A stretch of DNA of 64,000 nt from Klebsiella pneumoniae (GTDB taxonomy: Bacteria; Verrucomicrobiota; Verrucomicrobiia; Limisphaerales; SXTU01): the NCBI GenBank assembly GCA_943330855.2, contig CALQJI020000017.1:1-64000 (forward strand), given 5' to 3'. A program made the position numbers and the translations under genes. Positions 9,143 through 17,913 of this stretch are shown here, piece by piece; the first letter of the stretch is position 1; each line of letters begins with the position of its first letter. The notes beneath the pieces were generated by a model. The model did no database searches. It worked only from the letters and a program-made list of their open reading frames with translations, and was not told the origin of the DNA.

Positions 9143-9922
9143 ATGGACCCGAACCACACAAACGCCGAGTTGGAAGCCCTCAAAGCACAGGTGCAATCCT
9201 TGCACGACAACGAGCGTCGCCTCATGGACACGGTGAAAGTCGCCGCTGGCCTGATGCTCGGCCTGGCCGCGATCCTCGTCCTCTTCGCTTGGTTCGCGAG
9301 TCACAAGAACTATGAGCGAGACAAGATCGCCATTCAGAAAACGCTCGAGATGGGCAACGAGAAGCGTTACGCCGCCTTCAACCGCGATCTGGACACCACC
9401 CTCAACACACGCCTCACGGCCCGCGAGCAAGCGCTGGACCGCAAGCTCACCGAACTGACGCAGTCCCTCCGCACCCAGATGGCCGCGTCAGGCGGCGTCT
9501 CCAGTAACTCACTGGCGCAACAAAATGAGGACTTCAACCGGAAGATTCTCCTGATGGTCGATGTGGTCGAAACCCGCAACGCACACCCCTTCGGCCTGCT
9601 CTACTTCGACTACGCCATTCGCACGGTGAACTCGCCGCAGAAGAACTTCCCCGCCGCCACGGAATACTTCCTCTCGGCCAGCCTAGCCTTCCTCCGGTCC
9701 CGGGACGAATCCTTGCTAAACACCAGCCTCTCCCGACTTTCGCAGTTGTGCCTACCCAGCCTGAAGGCGGACGACTTCACGGCAAAGCCCCTGCTGGACG
9801 AGCGGTTTGCCCAGCTCGTGGAAGCGCTCGACAAGGCGAACGTGAACGGAAAACACACCGTCGCGTTGGTGGACCTGCGCCGAGAGTTCCTCGAAGCCAA
9901 GCGGCGGGCTAAGGCGAAGTAA
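9143..9922 (+). CDS. Hypothetical single-pass membrane protein with coiled coils
   Basis: I do not recognise a family. The 259-residue product has a short coiled coil (NAELEALKAQVQSLHDNERR), one membrane segment at about residues 31-51 (AAGLMLGLAAILVLFAWFA), then a long charged helical region and a helical repeat-like C-terminal half. The N-terminus probably stays in the cytoplasm. It ends three bases from the convergent accD gene. A scaffolding or envelope role is only a guess. Confidence 0.7.
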   Translation: MDPNHTNAELEALKAQVQSLHDNERRLMDTVKVAAGLMLGLAAILVLFAWFASHKNYERDKIAIQKTLEMGNEKRYAAFNRDLDTTLNTRLTAREQALDRKLTELTQSLRTQMAASGGVSSNSLAQQNEDFNRKILLMVDVVETRNAHPFGLLYFDYAIRTVNSPQKNFPAATEYFLSASLAFLRSRDESLLNTSLSRLSQLCLPSLKADDFTAKPLLDERFAQLVEALDKANVNGKHTVALVDLRREFLEAKRRAKAK

Positions 9923-9925
9923 GAA

Positions 9926-10873
9926 CTACGCCGCCTGCTCTTCAGAGCGTCCAACCATCATGCTCTCCAGATAGCCGCAGAGTGTTCCCTTCAGTTCCTG
10001 ACGCGGCACAATCGCGTCAATCAACCCGCGGTCGAGGAGGAATTCCGCCGTCTGAAATCCCGGCGGTAACTCCGCCTGCGTGGTGTCCTTGATGACACGC
10101 GGGCCGGCGAATCCGATCATCGCGCCCGGCTCGGCGATGATCAAATCGCCAAGGCTCGCGTAGCTAGCCATCACTCCCGCAGTCGTCGGATGCGTCAGCA
10201 CGCTGATGTAAGGCAGCTTATTCCGCGCGTGGTAAGCAAGCGCCGCGCTGGTTTTGGCCATCTGCATGAGGCTGAACATCCCTTCATACATCCGCGCGCC
10301 GCCGCTGGTGGAGATAATGATGACCGGCAGCCCACGAGCCGTGCCCGCCTCAATCATTCGCGTGAGCTTCTCCCCGACCACCGATCCCATCGAGCCGCCA
10401 AGAAAGCTGAAATCCATCACCCCCAGTGCGACCCGCTGCGTGCCGATGGTGCCGAGTCCAGTGATGACTGCGTCCTTGAGGCCCGTGCTTTTCTTGTAGG
10501 ACTCGAGCTTCGAGGCGTAGGTGGCCACACCGGTGAACTTGAGCACGTCCACCGCAGTCATGCCCGCGTCCATCTCCTCGAAGGAGCATGTCTCCACCAG
10601 CGAGTGGATGCGTTCGCGGGAACCGATTCCGAAATGATGGTTGCACTTCGCGCAAACCTTCAGGCCCGCGTCCAGCTCCTTGTCATAAAGCATCGTGGAG
10701 CACTTGGGGCACTTAGTCCACAAGCCCTCCGGGATGTCGCGCTTCCGGGACTTGCCGGTGGCGAGTTTGGGTTTCTTGAAGAAGGACGTTTCCGTGGAAT
10801 GATCCGGCGGAGTCACGGCGGCGGGCACCGCCTCCACGTCCTGTAATTTGCGAGTCAATGAAGTGTTGGCCAT
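9926..10873 (-). CDS. accD: Acetyl-CoA carboxylase carboxyltransferase subunit beta
   Basis: AccD pairs with AccA to transfer the carboxyl group from biotin to acetyl-CoA, the first step of fatty-acid synthesis. A four-cysteine zinc ribbon (CPKC and CAKC, about residues 57-79) precedes the crotonase-type carboxyltransferase fold with the ISTSGGARMYEGMFSLMQM block, typical of AccD. Length 315 is near the usual 280-305 plus a short N-terminal extension. No accA is adjacent. Confidence 0.96.
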   Translation of the reverse strand: MANTSLTRKLQDVEAVPAAVTPPDHSTETSFFKKPKLATGKSRKRDIPEGLWTKCPKCSTMLYDKELDAGLKVCAKCNHHFGIGSRERIHSLVETCSFEEMDAGMTAVDVLKFTGVATYASKLESYKKSTGLKDAVITGLGTIGTQRVALGVMDFSFLGGSMGSVVGEKLTRMIEAGTARGLPVIIISTSGGARMYEGMFSLMQMAKTSAALAYHARNKLPYISVLTHPTTAGVMASYASLGDLIIAEPGAMIGFAGPRVIKDTTQAELPPGFQTAEFLLDRGLIDAIVPRQELKGTLCGYLESMMVGRSEEQAA

Positions 10874-11107
10874 AAGCTCACGCCAGCATGTTGGCAGGCG
10901 TCAGATACATGTGCGCACTCTGGCAACTCACCGCGTGGCTTCAAAGATAATTTATCCATCGAGTCCGGTGGAGGCACAGCTCACTTCCTTGCCCCCGAAA
11001 AGGAGGAACCTAGATTTTCAATCGCATTCCGGCTCGCCGGCACCTGCCGACCTGTTCTTGAATAACCCGCTTCACTGGCCGGTCAGTTTCGCCATCGAAA
11101 ATCACCT

Positions 11108-11677
11108 ATGAAACAACTCGCAATCATCCTCGCACTCGCTACCACCGTCGCCTTCGCTCAAGCGGAGGAACCCAAGAAAGTCGCCATCGGCAAGGCCGCG
11201 CCAGACTTCAAAATCAAGGATTCCACTGGCAAGGAAATCAACCTCGCCGAACTCACCGCCAAAGGCCCCGTCCTCGTGCGCCTGACCTGTGGCTGTCTCG
11301 GTTGCGACAAGGAATTGCCTTACTTCCAAGAGCTGCACACGGCCTACAAGGCGCAGGGCCTCACGAGTCTGGCCATTTTCCGCGAGCCAGACGCGAAGGT
11401 CGAAGCCTACGTGAAAGAGAAGAAGCTCAACATGCTCTATGCCGTGGACACCAAGGGCGATAGCTGGAAGGTCTTCGACACGAAAACCATGCCCAGCAAC
11501 TTCCTCATCGCGAAGGGCGGACAAATTGTAAAAATCTCCGCCGGTTGCGACACCAGCGGCATGATCGCCGAGCGGTTAAGCGAAGCCACCGCCAAGCTGA
11601 CCGGTGTCGAAAAAGTTGAGGTGAAAACCAAGGTGGACGCGCAAAAGCCCGTCGCCGCCAAGCCGGTCGCAAAGTAA
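11108..11677 (+). CDS. Exported thioredoxin-fold (AhpC/TSA-redoxin) protein
   Basis: The 189-residue product has a signal peptide (MKQLAIILALATTVAFAQA) and a redoxin-type domain beginning IGKAAPDFKIKDSTG. The active-site region has three cysteines, C61-G-C63-L-G-C66, followed by the DKELP stretch expected for peroxiredoxin or TlpA-like proteins, so a thiol peroxidase or disulfide role in the periplasm is likely. The tail is Lys/Ala/Pro rich. A clear hairpin terminator follows. Confidence 0.85.
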   Translation: MKQLAIILALATTVAFAQAEEPKKVAIGKAAPDFKIKDSTGKEINLAELTAKGPVLVRLTCGCLGCDKELPYFQELHTAYKAQGLTSLAIFREPDAKVEAYVKEKKLNMLYAVDTKGDSWKVFDTKTMPSNFLIAKGGQIVKISAGCDTSGMIAERLSEATAKLTGVEKVEVKTKVDAQKPVAAKPVAK

Positions 11678-11697
11678 AACTCTGAGCTAATTCCACT

Positions 11698-11727
11698 CGA
11701 AAGGCCGCCATCATGGGCGGCCTTTCG
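11698..11727 (+). terminator. Intrinsic terminator-like hairpin after the redoxin gene
   Basis: CGAAAGGCCGCC (11698-11709) pairs perfectly with GGCGGCCTTTCG (11716-11727) around a six-base loop, 21 bases after the redoxin stop. The following tract is only moderately T-rich. Confidence 0.7.
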
Positions 11728-11799
11728 CTTTCCTGCGCGGTCACGCCACCTCGCTTCCGCCACATCATCGACACCGTGCCGAGGATGCTGTTCGCCCTC

Positions 11800-11882
11800 G
11801 TAGCCGGAGGCTTCAGCCTGCGCTTCGATTTCGGCCAGACCACCACAACGCAAGGGATTTACAACTTGAAGTTTGCGACTAC
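11800..11882. repeat. GTAGCCGGAGGCTTCAGCCTGCG repeat that carries the porin stop codon
   Basis: The left end has a small palindrome (GAGGCTTCAGCCTGCG) after GTAGCC; the right end is TTTGCGACTAC. On the minus strand that right end reads GTAGTCGCA, and its TAG is the stop codon of the porin gene. The longer copy at 15185-15309 ends the same way and supplies the uvrB stop. Confidence 0.65.
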
Positions 11883-14332
11883 GGTTTCTCCGGCCACTTC
11901 AGCGACAGCGTGCCGAGAAGGCTGTGCGCGGTGTAGTCGTAGGCGCTCCCGCCCGTCGGCTCGGTGTAACGGTGGAAACCGTATTGCAGGTTCATCGTCG
12001 CCCCGCGTTTCAGCCGCGTGGTGAGGCCCGCCTGCAAACTGTGCTGGTCGTATTCCAAGCCCGCCGGCAACCCGCCCACGAAGTTGTTCTGCGCGTAATC
12101 CGCCTGCGACCACGCGTGGCTAAGACGCAAGTCCGTGTCCGGCGTCCACGCAAACGTCGCGCCGCCCTGCGCGCTCACGATGCCGCCGCGCCACGGCACC
12201 ACGGATGCCACGCCGTTCTGTGCGCTGGTCGCCTGGCTGTCCGTGTAGCTCGCGCTCGCGTTGAGCGTCCAGCGGCGGAAGGGCGTGAGCGTGTGGCCCA
12301 TGCTGAAGGTGTGCGCGTCGTGGTTGGCCGAGGCGACTGCGCCGCCGGGTGTGAAGCCGCGCAACGCATCCGTCGCCGTCACGTAGTCGGTGGCGGTGAG
12401 CCGGTAGCCGAACTGCATCTTCCACCAGTTCGCCGCCCGCCACGAAAGCCGCGCGTCCACCTCGTCACCGCGACTCGCGCGTTGCCGCAGGAAGCCCGGA
12501 TACGGTCCGCCGCCGGGCACGATGACGTATTCCAAGTTCGCGTAGTCCGTGCGCGTCTCGCGGTGTTTGTAGCTGGCGGAGACCGTCGCGCCCAACCACG
12601 GCGACGTGTGAAATCCCGCGCGCAGTTCCCGCAAGTCCGCGTCCGCGTCCGTGCGCCGGAGAAACGCCTCGGCCCCGCCCACCTGTTGCTCGAAGGTGCC
12701 GCGCCCCTCTTGTTGGAAGCGTCCATCTGCGAACACCACCGTGTGCGGCAGCCCCGTGCAGCGCAGCCCGAACTGCTCCGTCAGCGTGTGCGTGTCGAGC
12801 TGCGAGTTCAGCATGATGGGCGTCGGGAAGAGGAAGGGAATGGCGGGATTACCTACCTGCAAGTTCTCGTCGCCGAGACCGGTCTGGCGCGTCCATTCGC
12901 TTTGCACGGCGGCGGAGAAGGAAAGGTTCGCCCACGGTCCGGCCAGCGCCGCCACGCTGAACAAGTGCGACTCGCGGTCGAGCAGGATTTGGTTCGCAAA
13001 CCACTGCTCGCCGAACGCGCCACCGCCGGCAGCGGTCACCGTGTTCATCTGAAAGCCCGCGTCGCCCTCCATCCGAGAATAGAGATGGCCAGCCGAGCCG
13101 AAGAGCCAGTCGGTCAACTGGCGCTCCAGCCCCAGCGCGTTCTGCCCCTGCCAGTGGCTCGCCTGCTCGCGCACCAGCACGAAGGACGACGGCGTGGTGG
13201 TGCCGCCGAACGCGCTGCCGGGCGACGCCTGTTCCTTCCGCGTGCTGAGGTCGTAGAACTCCACGCGGGCGCTGTCCTCAATGCGCGTGCCGCGCCAGGC
13301 GTGCTCAAGATCGAGCTTCAGGATGTGTGTCTGCTCGTCCACAAAGCGCAGTGCCGGGTAAATATTCTTCACCACGCCGCCTTGGGTGGAGTCGCCCCAG
13401 TGCAGCGTGGACTGCGCGCCGTCGCGGAACTGAAATTCGTAGCCCAGCGTCACGCGCGGCCAGTCGGGCAAAATCAGTCCCACATCGAACGCAGCGCGTC
13501 CGCCGTCCATGAACAGCTCGCGGCCCAGCCGGAAAATCGGCGTGGCGAACGGCGCGTAAGTGCCGCCGGTATCGTCGTAGTTGCGTCGCCATTGCTCGAA
13601 CTCAGCACGGATGAAACCCACATCGCGGCGGTCGAGCGAGAGCTTCACCGCGTAGGCCTCGTCGCGGGGTAAGGCTCGGCCCGACAGCGAGAACCGCGTT
13701 TCCGGGTCGAGTTGCTGCTCAAAGGAGAAGTTCGCCGCGCCCCCCGAGACGCCGGGCCGCAGCCCCGTGTGCTCGCGGAACTTCGCCTCGTTGCCGCTGA
13801 CGGAGACGAAGCGAATCGTGGGCGCGACGGAGAACTCAATCTTCGGCTGGCGGCTGGTCGCGGCGGCGTCCCACTTCACGCCCTGGTCAATCCACGCGCG
13901 GAGTTTGCCGACTTGCTCGGCGGTGAGCGGCTCGCCCTTGCCCGGCGGCGGCATCTGCTTCTCCGGGTCCACCCGCGCGACTAGGTGGATGAGCCGGCTC
14001 TCCGCGCTGCGCCCCGGCAGGATGACCACGCCGTCCTCACTGCCCCGCAACGCGGCGGCGCGGCTGTCGAGGCGGAAGCGGCCCTTGGGATTCACCGCGC
14101 CGTGGCAGCGGAGACAGGAGGCTTCGAGGATGGGTTGGATGTCGCGCGCGAAGTCAATCGGGGCGGAGGAGGGGGGCGGGAGTTGGCTGGCGTCAACCGC
14201 ACTGCAACTCAGCACGGAGGCGAGCCAGCAACCAAGCACGAAGCGTCTGCGGACGTGGGCGTCCGCGCTCCAAAGGCTCGGCAGCTGACCGCTGACCGCT
14301 GACGGCTGACGGCTGTTCGCTGACCACTTCAT
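11879..14332 (-). CDS. MtrB/PioB-like outer-membrane barrel with N-terminal monohaem domain
   Basis: The product (about 817 residues) has a haem c domain of PSCyt1 type near residues 55-150 (DIQPILEASCLRCHG, then NPKGRFRLDSR and MPPPGKGEPLT), followed by some 650 residues of alternating amphipathic strands ending in LLGTLSLKWPEKP, as in decahaem-associated porins. It would form an outer-membrane pore housing the cytochrome encoded just upstream. Its ATG overlaps that gene's stop (TAATG), implying translational coupling. The first 27 residues are encoded by two repeats (14249-14275 and 14285-14326), and the hydrophobic export segment (RRRFVLGCWLASVLSC) only begins after them, so the true start is uncertain. 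The TAG stop lies in another repeat. Confidence 0.8.
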   Translation of the reverse strand: MKWSANSRQPSAVSGQLPSLWSADAHVRRRFVLGCWLASVLSCSAVDASQLPPPSSAPIDFARDIQPILEASCLRCHGAVNPKGRFRLDSRAAALRGSEDGVVILPGRSAESRLIHLVARVDPEKQMPPPGKGEPLTAEQVGKLRAWIDQGVKWDAAATSRQPKIEFSVAPTIRFVSVSGNEAKFREHTGLRPGVSGGAANFSFEQQLDPETRFSLSGRALPRDEAYAVKLSLDRRDVGFIRAEFEQWRRNYDDTGGTYAPFATPIFRLGRELFMDGGRAAFDVGLILPDWPRVTLGYEFQFRDGAQSTLHWGDSTQGGVVKNIYPALRFVDEQTHILKLDLEHAWRGTRIEDSARVEFYDLSTRKEQASPGSAFGGTTTPSSFVLVREQASHWQGQNALGLERQLTDWLFGSAGHLYSRMEGDAGFQMNTVTAAGGGAFGEQWFANQILLDRESHLFSVAALAGPWANLSFSAAVQSEWTRQTGLGDENLQVGNPAIPFLFPTPIMLNSQLDTHTLTEQFGLRCTGLPHTVVFADGRFQQEGRGTFEQQVGGAEAFLRRTDADADLRELRAGFHTSPWLGATVSASYKHRETRTDYANLEYVIVPGGGPYPGFLRQRASRGDEVDARLSWRAANWWKMQFGYRLTATDYVTATDALRGFTPGGAVASANHDAHTFSMGHTLTPFRRWTLNASASYTDSQATSAQNGVASVVPWRGGIVSAQGGATFAWTPDTDLRLSHAWSQADYAQNNFVGGLPAGLEYDQHSLQAGLTTRLKRGATMNLQYGFHRYTEPTGGSAYDYTAHSLLGTLSLKWPEKP
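14249..14275. repeat. Copy of the GGACGTGGGCGTCCGCGCTCC repeat inside the porin gene
   Basis: GCGGACGTGGGCGTCCGCGCTCC followed by AAAG repeats the core seen at 40-60. It codes for residues around 20-28 of the barrel protein, upstream of its hydrophobic export segment. Confidence 0.7.
14285..14326. repeat. Heptamer array in the porin N-terminus
   Basis: Six consecutive 7-base units run CTGACCG, CTGACCG, CTGACGG, CTGACGG, CTGTTCG, CTGACCA. The reverse complement (AGCGGTC-like) is the same heptamer as in tlyA at 48751-48785. It encodes the start of the porin reading frame. Confidence 0.8.
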
Positions 14333-15132
14333 TAGTATCTCAGCTTCGGGTCGATGTTCGACCCATGCACCGCCGTGTGGCAACCCGCCGACCAGCAGGT
14401 GCCGCGGCGGATGAACGCGGTGTGGGTGGTGTTGCCGAAGACGACTTCGCCGGCGGTGGTCTGCACCTGCGCGTGGCACTTGATGCAGAGGTTCACGTCG
14501 CGTTGGTGGAGCAGTTTTTGCGTGAACGAGCCGTGCGGCGTGTGGCAGGCGACGCAGCCTTCGCGCAACGCCTCGTGGCCGAAGACGTGCGGCTTGCTCT
14601 GCTCGCGATGGCAGTTGGCGCAGGTCTCGTTCAGGCGCGAAAGGGCGAGGCTGCCCTTGGGCTTGTGGATGTCGAAGCCGTGGGCGTCGTGGCACTGGGC
14701 ACAGTGGAGTTTGCCTTCGAGAACTTGGTGGTGGTGCGGCAGGCGGAACTCTGCGTGGGTTTGGATGTGGCAGGCGAAGCACGTCTCCGGCGACTTGCGC
14801 GGGTTGACGATGAATTTGTCCCGACCCTGTCCGCCGGTCTGGACGTGCTTGCTGCCCGGCCCGTGGCAGGACTCGCAGCCGGTCTGGCCCGCGAGGCGCG
14901 GGCTGTCCGACGGGAAGCGCCCGTGCGCGCTGGCGGCGAAGGCGCGGGTGTAGTTCGTGTGGCAGTCGGCGCAGGCGTGGTTGCCGACGAAGGTGGCGCC
15001 TTCGATGGCGGGCGGCGCGGACACGGTGCGCTCGACGGTGGAGCAGGAGCTGAGGGAGAGGCAGACGCAGCCGGCGATGAGGAGCGACGGGACGGCCAGC
15101 CAGCGGAGGAGTTGTTTGGCCGTCGAAGTCAC
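14332..15132 (-). CDS. Octahaem c-type cytochrome lipoprotein (DmsE/MtrA-like)
   Basis: From the GTG at 15132 the protein is about 266 residues. A lipoprotein signal ends LSLSSC, so the mature protein is probably lipid-anchored. There are seven CXXCH haem sites (CADCH, CESCH, CFACH, CAQCH, CANCH, CVACH, CIKCH) and an eighth with wider spacing, CWSAGCH (CX4CH), near the C-terminus. The spacing and the many extra histidines fit bis-His multihaem electron conduits. It is coupled to the downstream barrel gene. An ATG-less in-frame extension to 15291 is entirely repeat sequence (15185-15309 overlaps it) and is unlikely to be translated. An electron-transfer role is well supported; the electron acceptor is not known. 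Confidence 0.88.
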   Translation of the reverse strand: MTSTAKQLLRWLAVPSLLIAGCVCLSLSSCSTVERTVSAPPAIEGATFVGNHACADCHTNYTRAFAASAHGRFPSDSPRLAGQTGCESCHGPGSKHVQTGGQGRDKFIVNPRKSPETCFACHIQTHAEFRLPHHHQVLEGKLHCAQCHDAHGFDIHKPKGSLALSRLNETCANCHREQSKPHVFGHEALREGCVACHTPHGSFTQKLLHQRDVNLCIKCHAQVQTTAGEVVFGNTTHTAFIRRGTCWSAGCHTAVHGSNIDPKLRY

Positions 15133-15184
15133 GGGCGGAGCGTGCCTTGAACGGAGAGGGAATTTCAACGCAAACGCGCAGTTC

Positions 15185-15309
15185 GTAGTCGCAGGCTTTA
15201 GCCTGCGCTTCGCTCTGTAGCGGCGGTCTGTGACCGCCACAGTTCCCCAACTCGGCGCAAACAGAGCGCCGCTAGAGGTTTTGATTCGCAACCTAAAGGT
15301 TGCGACTAC
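15185..15309. repeat. Composite palindrome carrying the uvrB stop codon
   Basis: GTAGTCGCA (15185-15193) and its inverse TGCGACTAC (15301-15309) bound three small hairpins: GCAGGCTTTAGCCTGC, GGCGGTCTGTGACCGCC and GCAACCTAAAGGTTGC. The TAG in the terminal repeat is the stop codon of the minus-strand uvrB (ends 15306). The element fills the region between uvrB and the start of the cytochrome gene. Confidence 0.8.
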
Positions 15310-17357
15310 ACGCGCGGTGTCCAGGTGGGCTGGCCGGACTTGCGGGACTTCGCGGGCTTCTTGCCGTAGGTCGTCGGGCGGGTCGGGGCTTCGCCGCTGA
15401 CCATGCGCTTCAGCTCGTTGATTTGGTCGCGGTAAAGCGCGGCCTTCTCGAACTCCAGTTTGTTCGAGGCTTCAATCATCTGGCCCTCCAGCTCGCGGAT
15501 GGTCTCGGTCACGTCGAAGTCGCCGGCGGCATCGTTCAGCATCCCGGTGGCGACATCGCGCTGCTCTTGCTGCGACGACAGGCTGTCCTCCAAAGCGCGC
15601 GTGACGCTGCGTGGCGTGATGCCGTGCGCGGTGTTGTAGGCAACTTGCTTCTTCCGGCGGTATTCGCACACGGCCAGGAAGCGCTGGATGCTCTTGGTCT
15701 TCACGTCGGCGTAGAGGATGACCTCGCCGTGGAGATGGCGGGCGGCGCGGCCGGCGGTCTGGATGAGGCTGGTCTCGCTGCGGAGGAAGCCTTCCTTGTC
15801 CGCGTCGAGGATGGCGACAAGGGAAACCTCCGGCAGGTCGAGGCCCTCGCGCAGGAGGTTGATGCCGACGAGCACGTCGAACTGGCCCTTGCGGAGGCCA
15901 CGGATGATTTCGACGCGTTCGAGCGCGTCCACCTCGCTGTGCAGGTAACGGACGTTGATGCCGATGTCACGGAGGTAGTCGGTGAGTTCCTCGGCAGTGC
16001 GCTTGGTGAGCGTGGTGACGAGGACGCGCTCCTTCAGTTCCACGCGCTTGCGGCATTCCTCGATGAGGTCGTCAATCTGACCCTTGAGCGGCTTGATCGT
16101 GATGGTGGGGTCGATGAGGCCGGTGGGGCGGACGACGAGTTCAACCACTTTGGTGCCTGCCCACTGCATCTCGCGCGGCGCGGGCGTGGCGCTGACGTAG
16201 ATGGTTTGCTTTTGGAGGGACTGAAATTCCAGCCAGTCGAGCGGGCGGTTGTCGAGCGCGCTGGGCAGGCGGAAGCCGTGCGCGACGAGCACCTCCTTGC
16301 GCGAGCGGTCGCCGGCATACATCCCGCCAATCTGCGGCACGCTTACGTGCGACTCGTCCATCACGAGCAGGAAGTCGTCGGGCATGAAATCAATCAGCGT
16401 GGTGGGCCGCGAGCCGGGCGGGCGTTGTGCGATGTGGCGCGAGTAGTTCTCGATGCCGGAGCAGACGCCCATCTCCTCCATCATCTCGAGGTCGTATTCG
16501 GTGCGCATCTTGATGCGCTGGGCTTCGAGGAGCTTGCCGTGCTTCTCGAACCACGCGATGCGGTCGCCCAGTTCCGCGCGGATGGTGAGGAGGGCGGCCT
16601 TGAGCTTTTCGTTCGTGGTGACGAATTGCTTGCCGGGGTAGATGACGACGGATTGAAGCTGTTCCAAGACTTCACCCGTGAGCGGCTCGAAGCGTGTGAT
16701 GCGGTCAATCTCGTCGCCGAAGAACTCGATCCGCAGGCCGTCCTCGGTGTAGCCGGGGCGGAGTTCGAGCGTGTCGCCCCGCACGCGGAACTGCGCGCGC
16801 TCGAAGGCGACGTCGTTGCGCGTGTATTGGATGTCCACGAGGCGGGAGAGGAGTTGCTCGCGCGTGAGGGCCATGCCGACGCGCAGCGGGATGACCATCG
16901 CTTCGTAGTCCTCCTTGCTGCCGATGCCGTAGATGCACGAGACGCTGGCGACCACGATGACGTCGCGGCGCGCGAAGAGGGAACTCATGGTCGAGAGGCG
17001 GAGGCGCTCTATCTCGTCGTTCCGACTCGAATCCTTCTCGATGAACGTGTCGCTGCGCGGGATGTAGGCCTCGGGCTGGTAGTAGTCGAAGTAGCTGACG
17101 AAGTATTCGACGGCGTTCTTGGGGAAGAAGGATTTGAACTCGGCGTAGAGCTGGGCGGCGAGGGTCTTGTTGTGGGAGATGACGAGCGTGGGCCGCTGAA
17201 TCTGCTGGATGACGTTCGCGATGGTGTAGGTCTTGCCGGAGCCGGTGACGCCGAGGAGGACTTGATGCTTCGCGTCCGCCCGCACGCCCGCGGTGAGCTT
17301 CTCGATGGCTTGGGGCTGGTCGCCAGCGGGGGAGTAAGGGGCGGTGAGCTCGAACAT
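15306..17357 (-). CDS. uvrB: Excinuclease ABC subunit B
   Basis: UvrB is the damage-verifying helicase-like subunit of nucleotide excision repair. Walker A is GVTGSGKT near residue 30-40, the beta-hairpin region contains YYQPEAYIP, helicase motifs follow (DESHVS, TAGRAARH), and the C-terminal UVR motif (LEFEKAALYRDQINELK) that binds UvrC is present. The ATG at 17357 (MFELTAPYSP) gives 683 residues, the family norm; an upstream TTG overlapping the receiver gene's stop is possible. The last residues and stop lie in a repeat. Confidence 0.97.
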   Translation of the reverse strand: MFELTAPYSPAGDQPQAIEKLTAGVRADAKHQVLLGVTGSGKTYTIANVIQQIQRPTLVISHNKTLAAQLYAEFKSFFPKNAVEYFVSYFDYYQPEAYIPRSDTFIEKDSSRNDEIERLRLSTMSSLFARRDVIVVASVSCIYGIGSKEDYEAMVIPLRVGMALTREQLLSRLVDIQYTRNDVAFERAQFRVRGDTLELRPGYTEDGLRIEFFGDEIDRITRFEPLTGEVLEQLQSVVIYPGKQFVTTNEKLKAALLTIRAELGDRIAWFEKHGKLLEAQRIKMRTEYDLEMMEEMGVCSGIENYSRHIAQRPPGSRPTTLIDFMPDDFLLVMDESHVSVPQIGGMYAGDRSRKEVLVAHGFRLPSALDNRPLDWLEFQSLQKQTIYVSATPAPREMQWAGTKVVELVVRPTGLIDPTITIKPLKGQIDDLIEECRKRVELKERVLVTTLTKRTAEELTDYLRDIGINVRYLHSEVDALERVEIIRGLRKGQFDVLVGINLLREGLDLPEVSLVAILDADKEGFLRSETSLIQTAGRAARHLHGEVILYADVKTKSIQRFLAVCEYRRKKQVAYNTAHGITPRSVTRALEDSLSSQQEQRDVATGMLNDAAGDFDVTETIRELEGQMIEASNKLEFEKAALYRDQINELKRMVSGEAPTRPTTYGKKPAKSRKSGQPTWTPRV

Positions 17358-17389
17358 CGCCGAGACGTTAGGAAGCGGGACGAACGGCG

Positions 17390-17803
17390 TCAAACCGCCG
17401 CCCGCAACTCCGCTACAAGCTTGTCCACTGCGCCGATGACGTCGGCGGCGCGGAAGGGCTTCGGGATGAAGAGGTCGGGCTTGATGGGGTTGCGCGCTAG
17501 GACCTCGGGCTTGGCGGTGCCGCTGAGGAGGAGCGTCTTGAGCTCAGGAAACTTGGCCCGGACTTGGTTGATGAGGTCGAGGCCGTTGATGTCGCCGATG
17601 TCGAAGTCGGTGACGAGCACGGCGGGCGGCGGGGCGGCGGCGAGCAACGCGTCGCGAGCGGGCAGGCCTTGGTGGAATAGCCGCGTGTCGTAGCCGGCGG
17701 AGGAAATGAGCTGTTGGGTGATTTCGCCGAGGAGTTCGTTGTCATCCACGATGAAAACAAGCGTGCCGTTGGGCGGGGGAGGCGGCGATGGCTGGCTGGT
17801 CAT
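17390..17803 (-). CDS. Stand-alone response-regulator receiver protein
   Basis: A single REC domain of 137 residues without an output domain: acidic pair VDDNE near residues 19-23, phospho-acceptor Asp in VTDFDIGD, the switch LLLSGTA and the conserved lysine in IPKPF. It is probably a phosphotransfer or diffusible signalling protein. It ends next to uvrB (33 bases before its ATG) and is divergent from the Rrf2 gene. The partner kinase is not identifiable here. Confidence 0.88.
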   Translation of the reverse strand: MTSQPSPPPPPNGTLVFIVDDNELLGEITQQLISSAGYDTRLFHQGLPARDALLAAAPPPAVLVTDFDIGDINGLDLINQVRAKFPELKTLLLSGTAKPEVLARNPIKPDLFIPKPFRAADVIGAVDKLVAELRAAV

Positions 17804-17913
17804 GTGCTCTTGGACGCTGCTTTAAGACAGTAGAGACCGGGCACGCGTCTGTCAAACGAGGTGCGGACTTGCGCATGGCTTGCCCCGCTCCCCTGCCCTG
17901 TTACGCTTCGCGC

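Noticed and set aside
15300-17693. Plus-strand open frame of nearly 800 codons opposite uvrB
   Set aside because: It mirrors uvrB and its neighbour codon by codon and contains no domain; high GC keeps antisense frames open.
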